NCBI RefSeq assembly: GCF_900537995.1
Contig: NZ_LR027880.1
Location: 3,294,001-3,358,000 of the forward strand
Source of the DNA: Roseburia intestinalis L1-82
GTDB taxonomy: Bacteria; Bacillota; Clostridia; Lachnospirales; Lachnospiraceae
Reading direction: 5' to 3'
DNA length: 64,000 nt
The translations under genes were made by a program, and so were the position numbers. Every line of letters starts with the position of its first letter. Position 1 is the first letter of the stretch. The notes under the pieces are model-generated. The model worked only from the letters and a program-made list of their open reading frames with translations, did not search any database and was not told where the DNA came from. Shown here one piece after another: positions 53,081-61,609 of this stretch.

Positions 53081-53758
53081 TTACAGGTTTTCGATCTGCC
53101 AGTCGATCGGCTCGATCCCATTTGCTTTTAAGAAATCATTTGCCTGACTGAAATGTCTGCATCCAAAAAAACCTCTGTATGCAGAAAGTGGGCTTGGATG
53201 TGGCGCTTTTAAAATCAGATGCTTCGGATTTGTCAGCATCGGTATCTTGCTCTGTGCCGGTCTTCCCCACAACATATATACGATTGGCCGGTCCTGTGCA
53301 TTGACTGCCTGTATGATTGCATCCGTAAACTGCTCCCAGCCTCTTCCCTGATGGGAATTCGCCTGATGTGCACGGACAGTCAGCACCGTGTTTAAAAGCA
53401 GTACGCCCTGATCCGCCCATTTTTTTAAATATCCGTTGTTCGGAATATAGCATCCCAGATCATCCTGAAGCTCTTTGTAAATATTCTGCAGAGATGGCGG
53501 GATCTCCTTCTGTGATGGCAGTACGGAAAAGCTCAGACCATGTGCCTGATTCTCATTGTGATACGGATCCTGTCCTAAGATCAGTACTTTTACCTCACTA
53601 AGCGGTGTAAAATGCATCGCATTGAAGATATCATCTGCCGGCGGATAAATGACCGCCCTGCTGTATTCTTCTTTTACAAATTGAAATAGTTCCCTGTAAT
53701 ATGGCTTTTTAAACTCTCCCTGAATTGCCGGGAGCCAGTCATTCGTAATCATTGCCAT
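53081..53758 (-). CDS. ung: Uracil-DNA glycosylase
   Basis: Family 1 enzyme removing uracil from DNA. 225 aa. Motifs: water-activating GQDPYH (about residues 63-68), LLLNTVLTV, and the Leu intercalation loop HPSPLSAYRGF. GAGGG eight bases before MAMITND chooses this start over an ATG 12 codons upstream. The start lies 17 bp after the hisF stop, so it may be read from the his transcript. Confidence 0.96.
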   Translation of the reverse strand: MAMITNDWLPAIQGEFKKPYYRELFQFVKEEYSRAVIYPPADDIFNAMHFTPLSEVKVLILGQDPYHNENQAHGLSFSVLPSQKEIPPSLQNIYKELQDDLGCYIPNNGYLKKWADQGVLLLNTVLTVRAHQANSHQGRGWEQFTDAIIQAVNAQDRPIVYMLWGRPAQSKIPMLTNPKHLILKAPHPSPLSAYRGFFGCRHFSQANDFLKANGIEPIDWQIENL

Positions 53759-53774
53759 GATATTTACCCTCTTA

Positions 53775-54536
53775 TTATCTTCTGACAGAGACACCGCATT
53801 CTGCCAGATAATCTTTCAGATCACAGATCTCAAGTTCTTTGTAATGGAATAAAGAAGCAGCAAGCGCTGCATCCGCTTTTCCCTCCGTCAGCGCATCGTA
53901 AAAATGCTCTTTCGTCCCCGCTCCACCGGAAGCGATCACCGGAATAGAAACATTTTCTGCGATCATACGGGTCAGTTCAAGATCATAACCTGCCTTGGTT
54001 CCATCACAATCCATACTGGTCAGAAGAATTTCTCCTGCGCCAAGCCGGTCCGCTTTCATTGCCCATTCCACAGCATCAATTCCGACATCAATACGTCCAC
54101 CGTTCTTGTAAATATTCCAGCCCGAACCGTCTGCACGCTTTCTTGCATCGATCGCTACCACCACACACTGGCTGCCAAACTTATCTGCCGCCTCACTGAT
54201 GAGTTCCGGACGGTTGATTGCAGAAGAATTAATCGATATCTTGTCCGCACCCTCACGGAGTAATGCCTTGAAATCATCCACAGTACGGATACCGCCGCCT
54301 ACAGTAAATGGAATAAACACTTTTTCTGCCACTTTGCGCACCATATCCACGACCGTCTCTCTGGCATCTGAGGTTGCTGTGATATCGAGAAATACCAGTT
54401 CATCTGCCCCCGCCTTATCATAAGCCGCTGCGATCTCAACCGGATCTCCTGCATCCCTTAAATTTACGAAATTAACACCCTTTACCACACGTCCGTTATT
54501 CACATCCAGACACGGAATAATTCGTTTTGTAAACAT
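53775..54536 (-). CDS. hisF: Imidazole glycerol phosphate synthase cyclase subunit HisF
   Basis: Uses ammonia from HisH to make imidazole glycerol phosphate and AICAR in histidine synthesis. 253-aa TIM barrel with catalytic Asp in [18 protein letters not shown] (about 11) and in [15 protein letters not shown] (about 130). It is 15 bp after hisH; the other his genes are not in the window. The AICAR it releases feeds the purine enzymes encoded at 12-14 kb. Confidence 0.97.
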   Translation of the reverse strand: MFTKRIIPCLDVNNGRVVKGVNFVNLRDAGDPVEIAAAYDKAGADELVFLDITATSDARETVVDMVRKVAEKVFIPFTVGGGIRTVDDFKALLREGADKISINSSAINRPELISEAADKFGSQCVVVAIDARKRADGSGWNIYKNGGRIDVGIDAVEWAMKADRLGAGEILLTSMDCDGTKAGYDLELTRMIAENVSIPVIASGGAGTKEHFYDALTEGKADAALAASLFHYKELEICDLKDYLAECGVSVRR

Positions 54537-54551
54537 TTTTATCCTCCTGTC

Positions 54552-55157
54552 TTAAATCCCGGCAAAATTTTCTAGTATCTTAAGTCCGACTGTACTGCTC
54601 TTTTCCGGGTGGAACTGACATGCAAAGATATTGTCCTGTTCCACGGAAGCATGAATATGTGTGCCATATTCCGTAGTTGCTTTCACAATTCTGTCATCTT
54701 TTGCTTTCAGATAATAAGAATGAACAAAATAAACATATGGATGCTCCGGCAATCCTGCAAAGAGCCTTCCATTATTCCATAGATCCAGTGAATTCCATCC
54801 GATATGCGGTATTTTTAATCCCTCTGTATCTGGTATACGCAGAATCTGCCCATCTAACAAATGCAGACCTTCCACTCCGCTGCTTTCCTCACTGCCCTCA
54901 AATAAAAGCTGCAGACCAAGGCAGATGCCAAGAAATGGCTTTTTCTCCTCCACCACTTCCTGTATCACTTTATCCAGTTCATATTTTTTTAACTGGGCCA
55001 TCGCCTCACCGAAAGAACCAACCCCCGGTAAGATCACCTTGTCTGCCTGACGGATTTCATGAAAATCCCTCGTTATCACGCATTCCTGATGTAAAAAGTC
55101 AAGTGCCTTTTGTACGCTTTTTAAATTGCCTGCATCATAGTCAATGATCGCTATCAT
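54552..55157 (-). CDS. hisH: Imidazole glycerol phosphate synthase amidotransferase subunit HisH
   Basis: Class I glutaminase, 201 aa. The triad is visible: Cys in FLGICLGLQLLFEGS (about 80) and His-x-Glu in CQFHPEKSS (about 183-185). The oxyanion loop is VILPGVGSFGEA. It starts 2 bp after the stop of the acidic membrane-protein gene upstream. Confidence 0.97.
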   Translation of the reverse strand: MIAIIDYDAGNLKSVQKALDFLHQECVITRDFHEIRQADKVILPGVGSFGEAMAQLKKYELDKVIQEVVEEKKPFLGICLGLQLLFEGSEESSGVEGLHLLDGQILRIPDTEGLKIPHIGWNSLDLWNNGRLFAGLPEHPYVYFVHSYYLKAKDDRIVKATTEYGTHIHASVEQDNIFACQFHPEKSSTVGLKILENFAGI

Positions 55158-55159
55158 TT

Positions 55160-56581
55160 TTATTCCTCACTAAGTCCTGCATCATCCAGTATCTGATAAA
55201 TCTCTTTTGAATATGCAGTCCGATCCTTCATGTCATATACTTCAAGTGCTTTTTCCGTATCAATCTTAAATGCTTCTAATGCTTCCTCTGCCTTTGCCTG
55301 TATGTCTGAAATCTCTCCTTCACATCCAAGTTCTTTGGCATCACTGCTGTATTCTTCACATCTTCCGATCGTGCTGATCAGTGAATCCAGTGCCATATCA
55401 TAAATTTTCTGGTTCACCAGATTCTGATATGCTCTGTACTGACCTGTTGTATATGCCAGAATACGGTATTTTCTGTAGGTATCCTGATCTTTCTCTTTCA
55501 CTTCAAGACCTGCCACATCCTGAAATGCCTGCTCATAATCACCCTTTGCATATGCGTCTTCTGCATTTGAAAAGCTGCTTGAATAGCCGACCAGATTTGT
55601 TGCTAACACCACAAGAATAAGGAATGAGAATACCATTACAAAGATCAGAATTACCGGCACCTTCGGCAATGGAGGAGTCAGATCCGGTTCCTTTGGCGGC
55701 TTTGGCTTCTTTTCTTTCTTTGGCTTTGGTTTCTTTTCTTTCTTTGGCTTCTTTTCTTTTTTCTTTTTCTCTTTTTTCTTCTTTTTCTCTTCTTTCGGAT
55801 CCGGCTTTTCTTCTTCCTTCGGTGCATCCGATATATCCGGAATATCTCCCAGTTCCTGCAATATCTGCATATTTGGATCTGACAAATCAATGTCACCCGC
55901 ATTTTCTCCTGTTAGCGGTTCTTTTTGAGATGAGACAGAATCACCTTTTTCATCCTCATCATCTTCCCCAAAAAGAATGCGTGATAATTTTTTTAGAAAA
56001 CCTTCTTTTTTCGGAGTTTCTTCTATGCCATCCGGAGTAATTTCGGTTTCTTCTGCCTCACTGTCTCCAAACATATCAGCCCCGCCAAGGTCTCCAAAAT
56101 CATCCAGTCCTGTGCTGCCTGCATCATCCATACCAAAAGTATCACTTCCGGCATCATCTGACGCCTGTGCCGGTTCTGCTGTATCTTCAGACTGTTCATC
56201 CGGCTCTTTTTCCATCGTCTGTGCCTGTGACAAATCTTCTGTTTTTGTCACATCATCGATACCCGGGATATCTCCAAGCGTATCCATCAGGAAATCATCA
56301 TCATTATTATTATGATCTGCTCCATCCACAATCTGATCTAAACTGTTAAAGAAATCATCCGTTTTTTCCTCTTCCGGTGACGACTTCTCATTTTGCAATT
56401 CTTTTTCAAACTGTTCTAAAAAATTATCTTCCGCTTCTTTGGAAAGTAAATCATTTTCCATATCATTCATAATATCTTCCTCTGTCTGCATCGTTTCACT
56501 CCCGGTTTTTTTCTTTGTATCCAAATCTTTTTCAGATATGGAATTTAACAGTCCATCCAGATAATCTTCTGTCCCGCTCAT
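55160..56581 (-). CDS. Charge-polarised single-pass membrane protein, unknown function
   Basis: 473 aa, no family recognised. Residues 1-255 are very acidic and low in complexity, with repeated DD/GDIPGID-like stretches. Residues about 256-293 are an almost pure Lys/Pro/Glu tract (KKKKKEKKKKEKKPKK). A membrane helix follows (VPVILIFVMVFSFLILVVLA, about 306-325), then an outside, helical, possibly TPR-like domain (about 335-473). The basic tract next to the helix implies the acidic end is in the cytoplasm. GGAGG six bases upstream sets the start. It lies between cheV and hisH. Confidence 0.7.
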   Translation of the reverse strand: MSGTEDYLDGLLNSISEKDLDTKKKTGSETMQTEEDIMNDMENDLLSKEAEDNFLEQFEKELQNEKSSPEEEKTDDFFNSLDQIVDGADHNNNDDDFLMDTLGDIPGIDDVTKTEDLSQAQTMEKEPDEQSEDTAEPAQASDDAGSDTFGMDDAGSTGLDDFGDLGGADMFGDSEAEETEITPDGIEETPKKEGFLKKLSRILFGEDDEDEKGDSVSSQKEPLTGENAGDIDLSDPNMQILQELGDIPDISDAPKEEEKPDPKEEKKKKKEKKKKEKKPKKEKKPKPKKEKKPKPPKEPDLTPPLPKVPVILIFVMVFSFLILVVLATNLVGYSSSFSNAEDAYAKGDYEQAFQDVAGLEVKEKDQDTYRKYRILAYTTGQYRAYQNLVNQKIYDMALDSLISTIGRCEEYSSDAKELGCEGEISDIQAKAEEALEAFKIDTEKALEVYDMKDRTAYSKEIYQILDDAGLSEE

Positions 56582-56613
56582 CCGATACCTCCGTCAAGCC
56601 TATAACTTAATTT

Positions 56614-56640
56614 GGGGATGTGACAATACATCACATCCCC
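56614..56640. terminator. Hairpin after cheV
   Basis: GGGGATGTGA/TCACATCCCC with a seven-base loop, 15 bp after the cheV stop. No T tract on either strand, so its role is unclear; it also lies about 30 bp before the next start. Confidence 0.5.
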
Positions 56641-56654
56641 CTCTTCGCTTCAAC

Positions 56655-57563
56655 CTAATCAATGCTTTTATCAATTAAATTGTCAATAGCCTCTACAAGA
56701 TTGCCGATTTCAGGTTTTGTCAACTGAGCATCTGCCCCTAACTGTTTGCCTTTAATTCTCATTTCCTCATTGACCAAAGATGAGAAAATAATGAGCGGTA
56801 TCTTCTTCATATTATCATTTGTCTTAACCAGTTTGGTCAGTCTGTGTCCATCCATCATCGGCATCTCGATATCCGTGATAATACAGTGAACCTTGTCACG
56901 CACATTGCCTGCTTTTTCAAATTCAGTAAGTTTGTCCCATGCTTCCTGACCGTTCATTGTCACAATCAGATTGGTGTATCCTGCCTTCTTCAGACAATCT
57001 GTGATCAAGCGGCTAAGAAGCGGTGAATCCTCAGCGATCAGGATCGGAGAGTCACAACGTTCACGGCTTACCATATTATCAACATCTGATACCTTAAGTC
57101 CTGTCTCCGGGCTGATATCGGATACAATCTTCTCAAAATCAAGGATGATGATCAGCTTGTCATCCATCTTAATGACACCTGTGGATGCACTGTTATTCTC
57201 CGTATTGATCGTTGAATCCGGTTTGATGATGGATTCCCATGATACACGATGGATACCAATCACGGCATCTACATGAAACGCAATATTTAATTTGTTAAAG
57301 TTCGTGATGATAAAAAGTCCTTTGTTTTCTCCGTCCTCCGGCATTCCCAGGCATCTTTTCAGATTAACAACAGTAATCATCGTATCACGCGGCATAAAAA
57401 TACCTTCCACACTTGGATGAGAATTTGGTACTGGTGTAACCGGCTGATACGTCAATATCTCTCTGATCTTTGCAACATTGATTCCATAATGATTATTTCC
57501 TAATGTAAATTCCAGGACCTCCAGTTCATTTGTTCCTGACTCTAAAAGTATATTTGTATCCAT
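56655..57563 (-). CDS. cheV: Chemotaxis protein CheV
   Basis: 302 aa, a CheW domain (about 1-160, LEFTLGNNHYGINVAKIREIL) fused to a receiver domain (about 170-300, ILIAEDSPLLSRLI, phospho-acceptor Asp in CIITDIEMPMMDGH, lysine in LTKPE). It couples receptors to CheA and allows adaptation by phosphorylation. Stand-alone here, apart from other che genes. AGGAG eight bases upstream. Its promoter overlaps the previous gene's stop codon. Confidence 0.95.
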   Translation of the reverse strand: MDTNILLESGTNELEVLEFTLGNNHYGINVAKIREILTYQPVTPVPNSHPSVEGIFMPRDTMITVVNLKRCLGMPEDGENKGLFIITNFNKLNIAFHVDAVIGIHRVSWESIIKPDSTINTENNSASTGVIKMDDKLIIILDFEKIVSDISPETGLKVSDVDNMVSRERCDSPILIAEDSPLLSRLITDCLKKAGYTNLIVTMNGQEAWDKLTEFEKAGNVRDKVHCIITDIEMPMMDGHRLTKLVKTNDNMKKIPLIIFSSLVNEEMRIKGKQLGADAQLTKPEIGNLVEAIDNLIDKSID

Positions 57564-57634
57564 TCCTGTCTCTCCTCCCGCGTATCATCTGCTACGCAAT
57601 TCGTCTCTTTTTCCATTGCATAAATACTGCATTT

Positions 57635-57663
57635 ATTATAGCACATTACTAATATCATTACAA
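57635..57663 (-). promoter_or_regulatory. cheV promoter overlapping the lipoprotein stop codon
   Basis: Minus strand TTGTAA, 17 bp, TATAAT. The -35 box is exactly the last Leu codon and stop codon of the upstream gene. Confidence 0.75.
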
Positions 57664-58371
57664 AGTAATTTGATAATTTGTACCGCTGATATTTACAAAC
57701 AGATCCAGACTGTCCACACTGGTCACACTGTCCGGCACCTGAAACAATAAGATAGTATTTTCTGTTACTCCAGCCGGGACTGTTTCCTGATACAGTGCAA
57801 AATCAGATGGAAGTATTGTATTTTCTTCCTCTGCTTTTTCCTGACCATTGACCATAACAGAGAACTTCGGTGTCTTTGCAAAGTTATCTATCGCTATTTC
57901 ATCCGCTCCGGAATTTGTAATATCAATACCGACAATCACAAATGTCTTGCCCTGCTCTGCATCCAGCGAATAATAACCGCCCTCCATATAATTTGCTGCA
58001 ATTTCTGCTCCGGTATATGTGACCGACAGATTTTCTCCTCCAAACAGTTCATCCAGTGTCGACGGCTCTGCTGTTTTATTCTCTGTGCTCTGGTCTCCTG
58101 CAGCTGCATTGCCGGATGCATCCAGTGTGATTTTATTCTCCGTCTCCGTCGTCTGTGACTCATCCACTGCCTCTGTTTCCTGCTCATTGCGGCTCACATT
58201 TGCAAGACCGTCAGGCTGGCTCGTATTAAATTTTGCCACAGCGTGTGCCGAGTAATCCACAATCATGCCTTCCTCATCTTCTGTTAAACTGTATGGCTGT
58301 TCTCCACATCCACCGAGCAGCAACGCTGTCACTGCTGCCACTGCCGTTAATCTCATTCCCGTTCTTTTCAT
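57658..58371 (-). CDS. Lipoprotein, unknown function
   Basis: 237 aa. Signal MKRTGMRLTAVAAVTALLLGGC with lipobox LLGGC, so it is membrane-anchored outside the cell. A Glu/Thr/Asn-rich linker (about 60-110) leads to a beta-rich domain (about 120-237) with GKTFVIVGIDITNSG, a pattern seen in DUF4352-like immunoglobulin folds. No activity can be named. GAGAGGA five bases upstream sets the start; an open frame extends 27 codons further upstream, into the palindromic repeats. Confidence 0.75.
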   Translation of the reverse strand: MKRTGMRLTAVAAVTALLLGGCGEQPYSLTEDEEGMIVDYSAHAVAKFNTSQPDGLANVSRNEQETEAVDESQTTETENKITLDASGNAAAGDQSTENKTAEPSTLDELFGGENLSVTYTGAEIAANYMEGGYYSLDAEQGKTFVIVGIDITNSGADEIAIDNFAKTPKFSVMVNGQEKAEEENTILPSDFALYQETVPAGVTENTILLFQVPDSVTSVDSLDLFVNISGTNYQITL

Positions 58372-58397
58372 GGCATTCCTCTCAAAATATCTGTAAA

Positions 58398-58430
58398 TAA
58401 TAGAACTCACGCTCTGCGAATATTCTATTA
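58398..58430. repeat. 33-nt palindromic repeat, copy C1
   Basis: Arms TAATAGAA and TTCTATTA with centre ACGCTCTGCG. First of two tandem copies between the lipoprotein and sensor kinase genes; right flank TCATGAAC. Confidence 0.8.
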
Positions 58431-58437
58431 TCATGAA

Positions 58438-58470
58438 CAACAGAATGCGCACTCTGCGAACATTCTATTG
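58438..58470. repeat. 33-nt palindromic repeat, copy C2
   Basis: CAACAGAATG pairs with CATTCTATTG (one G-U); right flank TCACGAAC. It starts seven bases after copy C1. Confidence 0.8.
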
Positions 58471-58490
58471 TCACGAACTATACCCATATG

Positions 58491-60038
58491 TTAGCATTTT
58501 TGGTATGATTTATCAACTGAAAAATTTCCATTATTTGTTTCTAGTTCAAACCAGAATTCCACTCCGTCCTCATGATTGATCACGCCGCACTTCTGATGGA
58601 ACGAATCCATGATTGCCCGGACGATTGACAGACCGATGCCGCTGCCACCGTATTCTCTGGTTCTCGCTTTATCCACTTTGTAAAATTTGATCCAGATATT
58701 GTCCACATCTTCTTCCGGTATCGGATTTCCCGTGTTAAAAACACTGACGCGGACTTTGTCCCCTTTCTGTACACAGCTGATATCGATCCGCTTTTCTCCC
58801 TCTGCGTGATGGATCGCATTGCTCAGATAGTTGGTCACTACCTCTTCCACCTTAAATTCATCCGCCCACGCATATAACGGTTCCTGCTGTGTAAAGTCCA
58901 ATGTGATCTCATTCTGATTCAAAAGGATCGCAGACGAATTGATCACCCCCCGGATCAGTTCTGTCAGGTCAAACCGCTCCATGGTGATGACCTCATTGCC
59001 AAATTCGAGCTGGTTTAAAGTGAGCAGTTTTTTGACCATTTTATTCATCTTGTCCGCTTCGTCCATGATGACTTCGCAGTAAAAATCCCTGCTCTCCGCA
59101 TCATCATTGATACATTCTTTCAATCCCTCCGCATAGCCCTGGATCAGTGCAAGCGGTGTTTTTAACTCGTGCGATACATTGGATAAAAACTCTTTGCGCA
59201 TCTCATCGATCTGCGTCTTTTTGTCAATATCGATCTGCATCTGGTTATTTGCGCTTTTCAGTTCTGAGATCGTATGCTCTAACGTGGTCGACATGACATT
59301 CATATATTCGCCTAACTCATCTACCTCGTTGTGGTATCTGCGCCCCGGCTGGTATTTTGCCTCAAAATCAAGCTCCGTCATGCGTTTTGAGATATCGGTC
59401 AGACGCAGAAGCGGTGTTGTAATGCCTCTTGAGACAAACACGATCACGACTGCACTGATGATTGCAGCGACAACACCCACCCATGCCAGAAATGTATTGG
59501 ACAGATTGACGCTTTCCCTGATACTCTCAAGTGCGGTACGCATCAGGATCAGATTGCCGTTTGAAAGTGTTCCGTAAAGGACCAGAAACTCTGAATCTAA
59601 CCTGGTATCCGTCTGTTTTTGAATAATATAATTATCCGACTGCATCATCACCGTCACTTCATTTTGTTTTTCGCCAAAAATGATATTCATAAATTCCAGC
59701 ATCATTTTCTGCGTATCATTGACGGAAGACCGCACGATCGTCCGGTCGGAGCTTATGATCATGACGGTGATATTCCCATTTGCACAGAGATTGTCAAATG
59801 TCACATCAAAAGAACTGTCATCAAGTGTCCCTGCCTCACTCGCTTCATCGATCGTCTCAAATCCGGAAAGCAGCGTATTTTGTTTATTGATCACATAGTA
59901 CGGTTCTAAAAAAACCGTGTTGATAAACCAGCACAAAAGAAGTGTTCCCGTAACCAGACAGATACTGATCAGGATCAACTGGTGTGTCAGTGAACCAAAA
60001 TATTTTCTTTTAAATTCTTTTTTCCTGCTTTTCATCAT
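58491..60038 (-). CDS. Sensor histidine kinase
   Basis: 515 aa. TM1 at about 18-40, an extracellular sensor of about 130 residues, TM2 at about 185-207, a HAMP domain (about 205-260), the phospho-His in SNVSHELKTPLALIQGY (about residue 290), and an ATP-binding domain with the N box NYLSNAIHHAEG, a NTGNPI G1 box and GGSGIGLSIV. Stimulus unknown. Its ATG overlaps the stop of the response regulator (TAATG), so the pair is translationally coupled. Confidence 0.94.
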   Translation of the reverse strand: MMKSRKKEFKRKYFGSLTHQLILISICLVTGTLLLCWFINTVFLEPYYVINKQNTLLSGFETIDEASEAGTLDDSSFDVTFDNLCANGNITVMIISSDRTIVRSSVNDTQKMMLEFMNIIFGEKQNEVTVMMQSDNYIIQKQTDTRLDSEFLVLYGTLSNGNLILMRTALESIRESVNLSNTFLAWVGVVAAIISAVVIVFVSRGITTPLLRLTDISKRMTELDFEAKYQPGRRYHNEVDELGEYMNVMSTTLEHTISELKSANNQMQIDIDKKTQIDEMRKEFLSNVSHELKTPLALIQGYAEGLKECINDDAESRDFYCEVIMDEADKMNKMVKKLLTLNQLEFGNEVITMERFDLTELIRGVINSSAILLNQNEITLDFTQQEPLYAWADEFKVEEVVTNYLSNAIHHAEGEKRIDISCVQKGDKVRVSVFNTGNPIPEEDVDNIWIKFYKVDKARTREYGGSGIGLSIVRAIMDSFHQKCGVINHEDGVEFWFELETNNGNFSVDKSYQKC

Positions 60039-60736
60039 TACTTATCACTGCCATTTTCTTCTGCTTCGAATTTGTAACCCATGCCCCAGATGGTTTTTAT
60101 GTAATCTCCTTTTTCACCGATCTTGGCACGCAGTTTTTTGACATGTGTATCGATCGTTCTGGCGTCCCCGAAATAATCATAGTTCCAGACATGATTAAGA
60201 ATCTTTTCCCTGGAAAGTGCAATGCCTTCGTTTTCCATAAAATAGGTAAGCAGTTCAAATTCCTTGAAGCTTAATTCGATCTGTCTGCCATCCACCGTCA
60301 CTGTATGTGCAGTCTGATCGATCACGATGCCGCCGATGGAAAGAAGTTTTCCCTCCTCCGGTGCCTTTCCGCTTCTTCTTAAGATTGCACCGACACGCGC
60401 AACTAAGATCTTCGGAGAAAACGGTTTTGAGATATACTCATCAACTCCAAGTTCGAACCCTGTCAGCTCGTCCTCCTCATCGCCCTTCGCCGTCAGCATG
60501 ATGATTGGCACTTTCGAAGTCTCCCTGATTTCCCTGCAGACCTCCCATCCATTCATCTTTGGCATCATGACATCTAAAATGATCAATGCAATATTTTTTT
60601 CCTGATAAAAAATATCGAGTGCCGCTTCTCCATCTCCCGCTTCTAACACCTCATAATCTTCCCTGACCAGAAAATCACGGACTAATTTTCTCATTCTGCT
60701 TTCATCATCCACAACTAATATTTTAATTTTTTCCAT
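60038..60736 (-). CDS. OmpR-family response regulator
   Basis: 232 aa. Receiver domain ILVVDDESRMRK, phospho-Asp in ALIILDVMMPKMNGW (about 54), lysine in YISKPFSP; then a winged helix-turn-helix DNA-binding domain (about 135-228, FKEFELLTYFMEN, VWNYDYFGDARTIDTHVKKLR). Partner of the histidine kinase downstream. Targets are unknown. Confidence 0.95.
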   Translation of the reverse strand: MEKIKILVVDDESRMRKLVRDFLVREDYEVLEAGDGEAALDIFYQEKNIALIILDVMMPKMNGWEVCREIRETSKVPIIMLTAKGDEEDELTGFELGVDEYISKPFSPKILVARVGAILRRSGKAPEEGKLLSIGGIVIDQTAHTVTVDGRQIELSFKEFELLTYFMENEGIALSREKILNHVWNYDYFGDARTIDTHVKKLRAKIGEKGDYIKTIWGMGYKFEAEENGSDK

Positions 60737-60843
60737 CTTTGTTCCTCATTTCTGCGCTGCTTTTTTGCACATCTCAAATTTGTGCCAGAGTACAAACCTG
60801 CATGTTATCCTAACAGATAATTATGAAATAAATGTGATGTCTT

Positions 60844-61419
60844 CTATGGTTCTTCCACCGTCTGTTCACGTTCCTTTAACGCGGCTTCCCTCTCATCAAG
60901 TTCCTGCTCCCACGCCGCATATTTATCAATCAGCTTATTTTCATAATTGATGATCGTCGGACTGTCGCTCGTCGATGCAACGATAAACATTCCGATCACG
61001 CTGACTGCCAGTATCACAGATATAAATAACGTGATCTCATATTTTTTGCGGTATCCATCCGTTTTTTTTGACGCCTTCTTTTCGCTCGCCCTGTTTTTTG
61101 CAGAAATCCTTAATTTTTTCCGGAGGCTCTCCTCTAACACCGGATGTGTCACGGAAATCGGAAGAATATCACTGTTATTAATGGACGGATTCTGAATCAG
61201 ATATTCCTGTAGTTCTTTTAAGTATGTAAATCCAACCGCTGTTTCAAACAGCTCCTGCTTCACCATTTTATTATATATTTCAAGCACCGTTTCCGGATGA
61301 TGCATATCTGCGCGTTCTTCCACATAATGAATCCCATGTGCTTCCTTTTTCGCCTGCTCTGCTTCCGCTTCATCCGTAAAAACAAAACCGTTTATCTTTA
61401 CTTTTTTCTTTTCGGACAT
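60844..61419 (-). CDS. Single-pass membrane protein with C-terminal coiled coil, unknown function
   Basis: 191 aa, family not recognised. A cytoplasmic helical N-terminus (about 1-110) is followed by a basic stretch (SEKKASKKTDGYRKKY), a membrane helix (EITLFISVILAVSVIGMFIVA, about 131-151) and a Glu-rich end with heptads (WEQELDEREAALKEREQ). AGAGGA six bases before the ATG. It lies upstream of the two-component genes in the same direction, about 108 bp away. Confidence 0.7.
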   Translation of the reverse strand: MSEKKKVKINGFVFTDEAEAEQAKKEAHGIHYVEERADMHHPETVLEIYNKMVKQELFETAVGFTYLKELQEYLIQNPSINNSDILPISVTHPVLEESLRKKLRISAKNRASEKKASKKTDGYRKKYEITLFISVILAVSVIGMFIVASTSDSPTIINYENKLIDKYAAWEQELDEREAALKEREQTVEEP

Positions 61420-61550
61420 GATTATTCCTCTTATTTTTCTTATTATCGTGATATGTCTTTTGTCATTCTGATTTTAATAATGTCAGAATCAAATAACGGT
61501 TCCAACATTATTTTCATTATAAAAAAATGTGAAAAGAAATGCAATGCGTA

Positions 61551-61578
61551 TTGTATTGTAATTTCTATATAGTATAAT
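61551..61578 (+). promoter_or_regulatory. Promoter of the GH27 gene
   Basis: Plus strand TTGTAT, 16 bp, TATAAT, 31 bp before the ATG. No operator-like palindrome was noted. Confidence 0.75.
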
Positions 61579-61609
61579 CGGCTTAGGAAATCAATTCTGG
61601 AGGTTTTTT

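Noticed and set aside
56641..56656. GGTTGAAGCGAA shared (minus strand) by the ends of cheV and of the PIN-like gene (near 31640)
   Set aside because: Only 12 bases match and the surrounding structures differ; chance similarity cannot be excluded.
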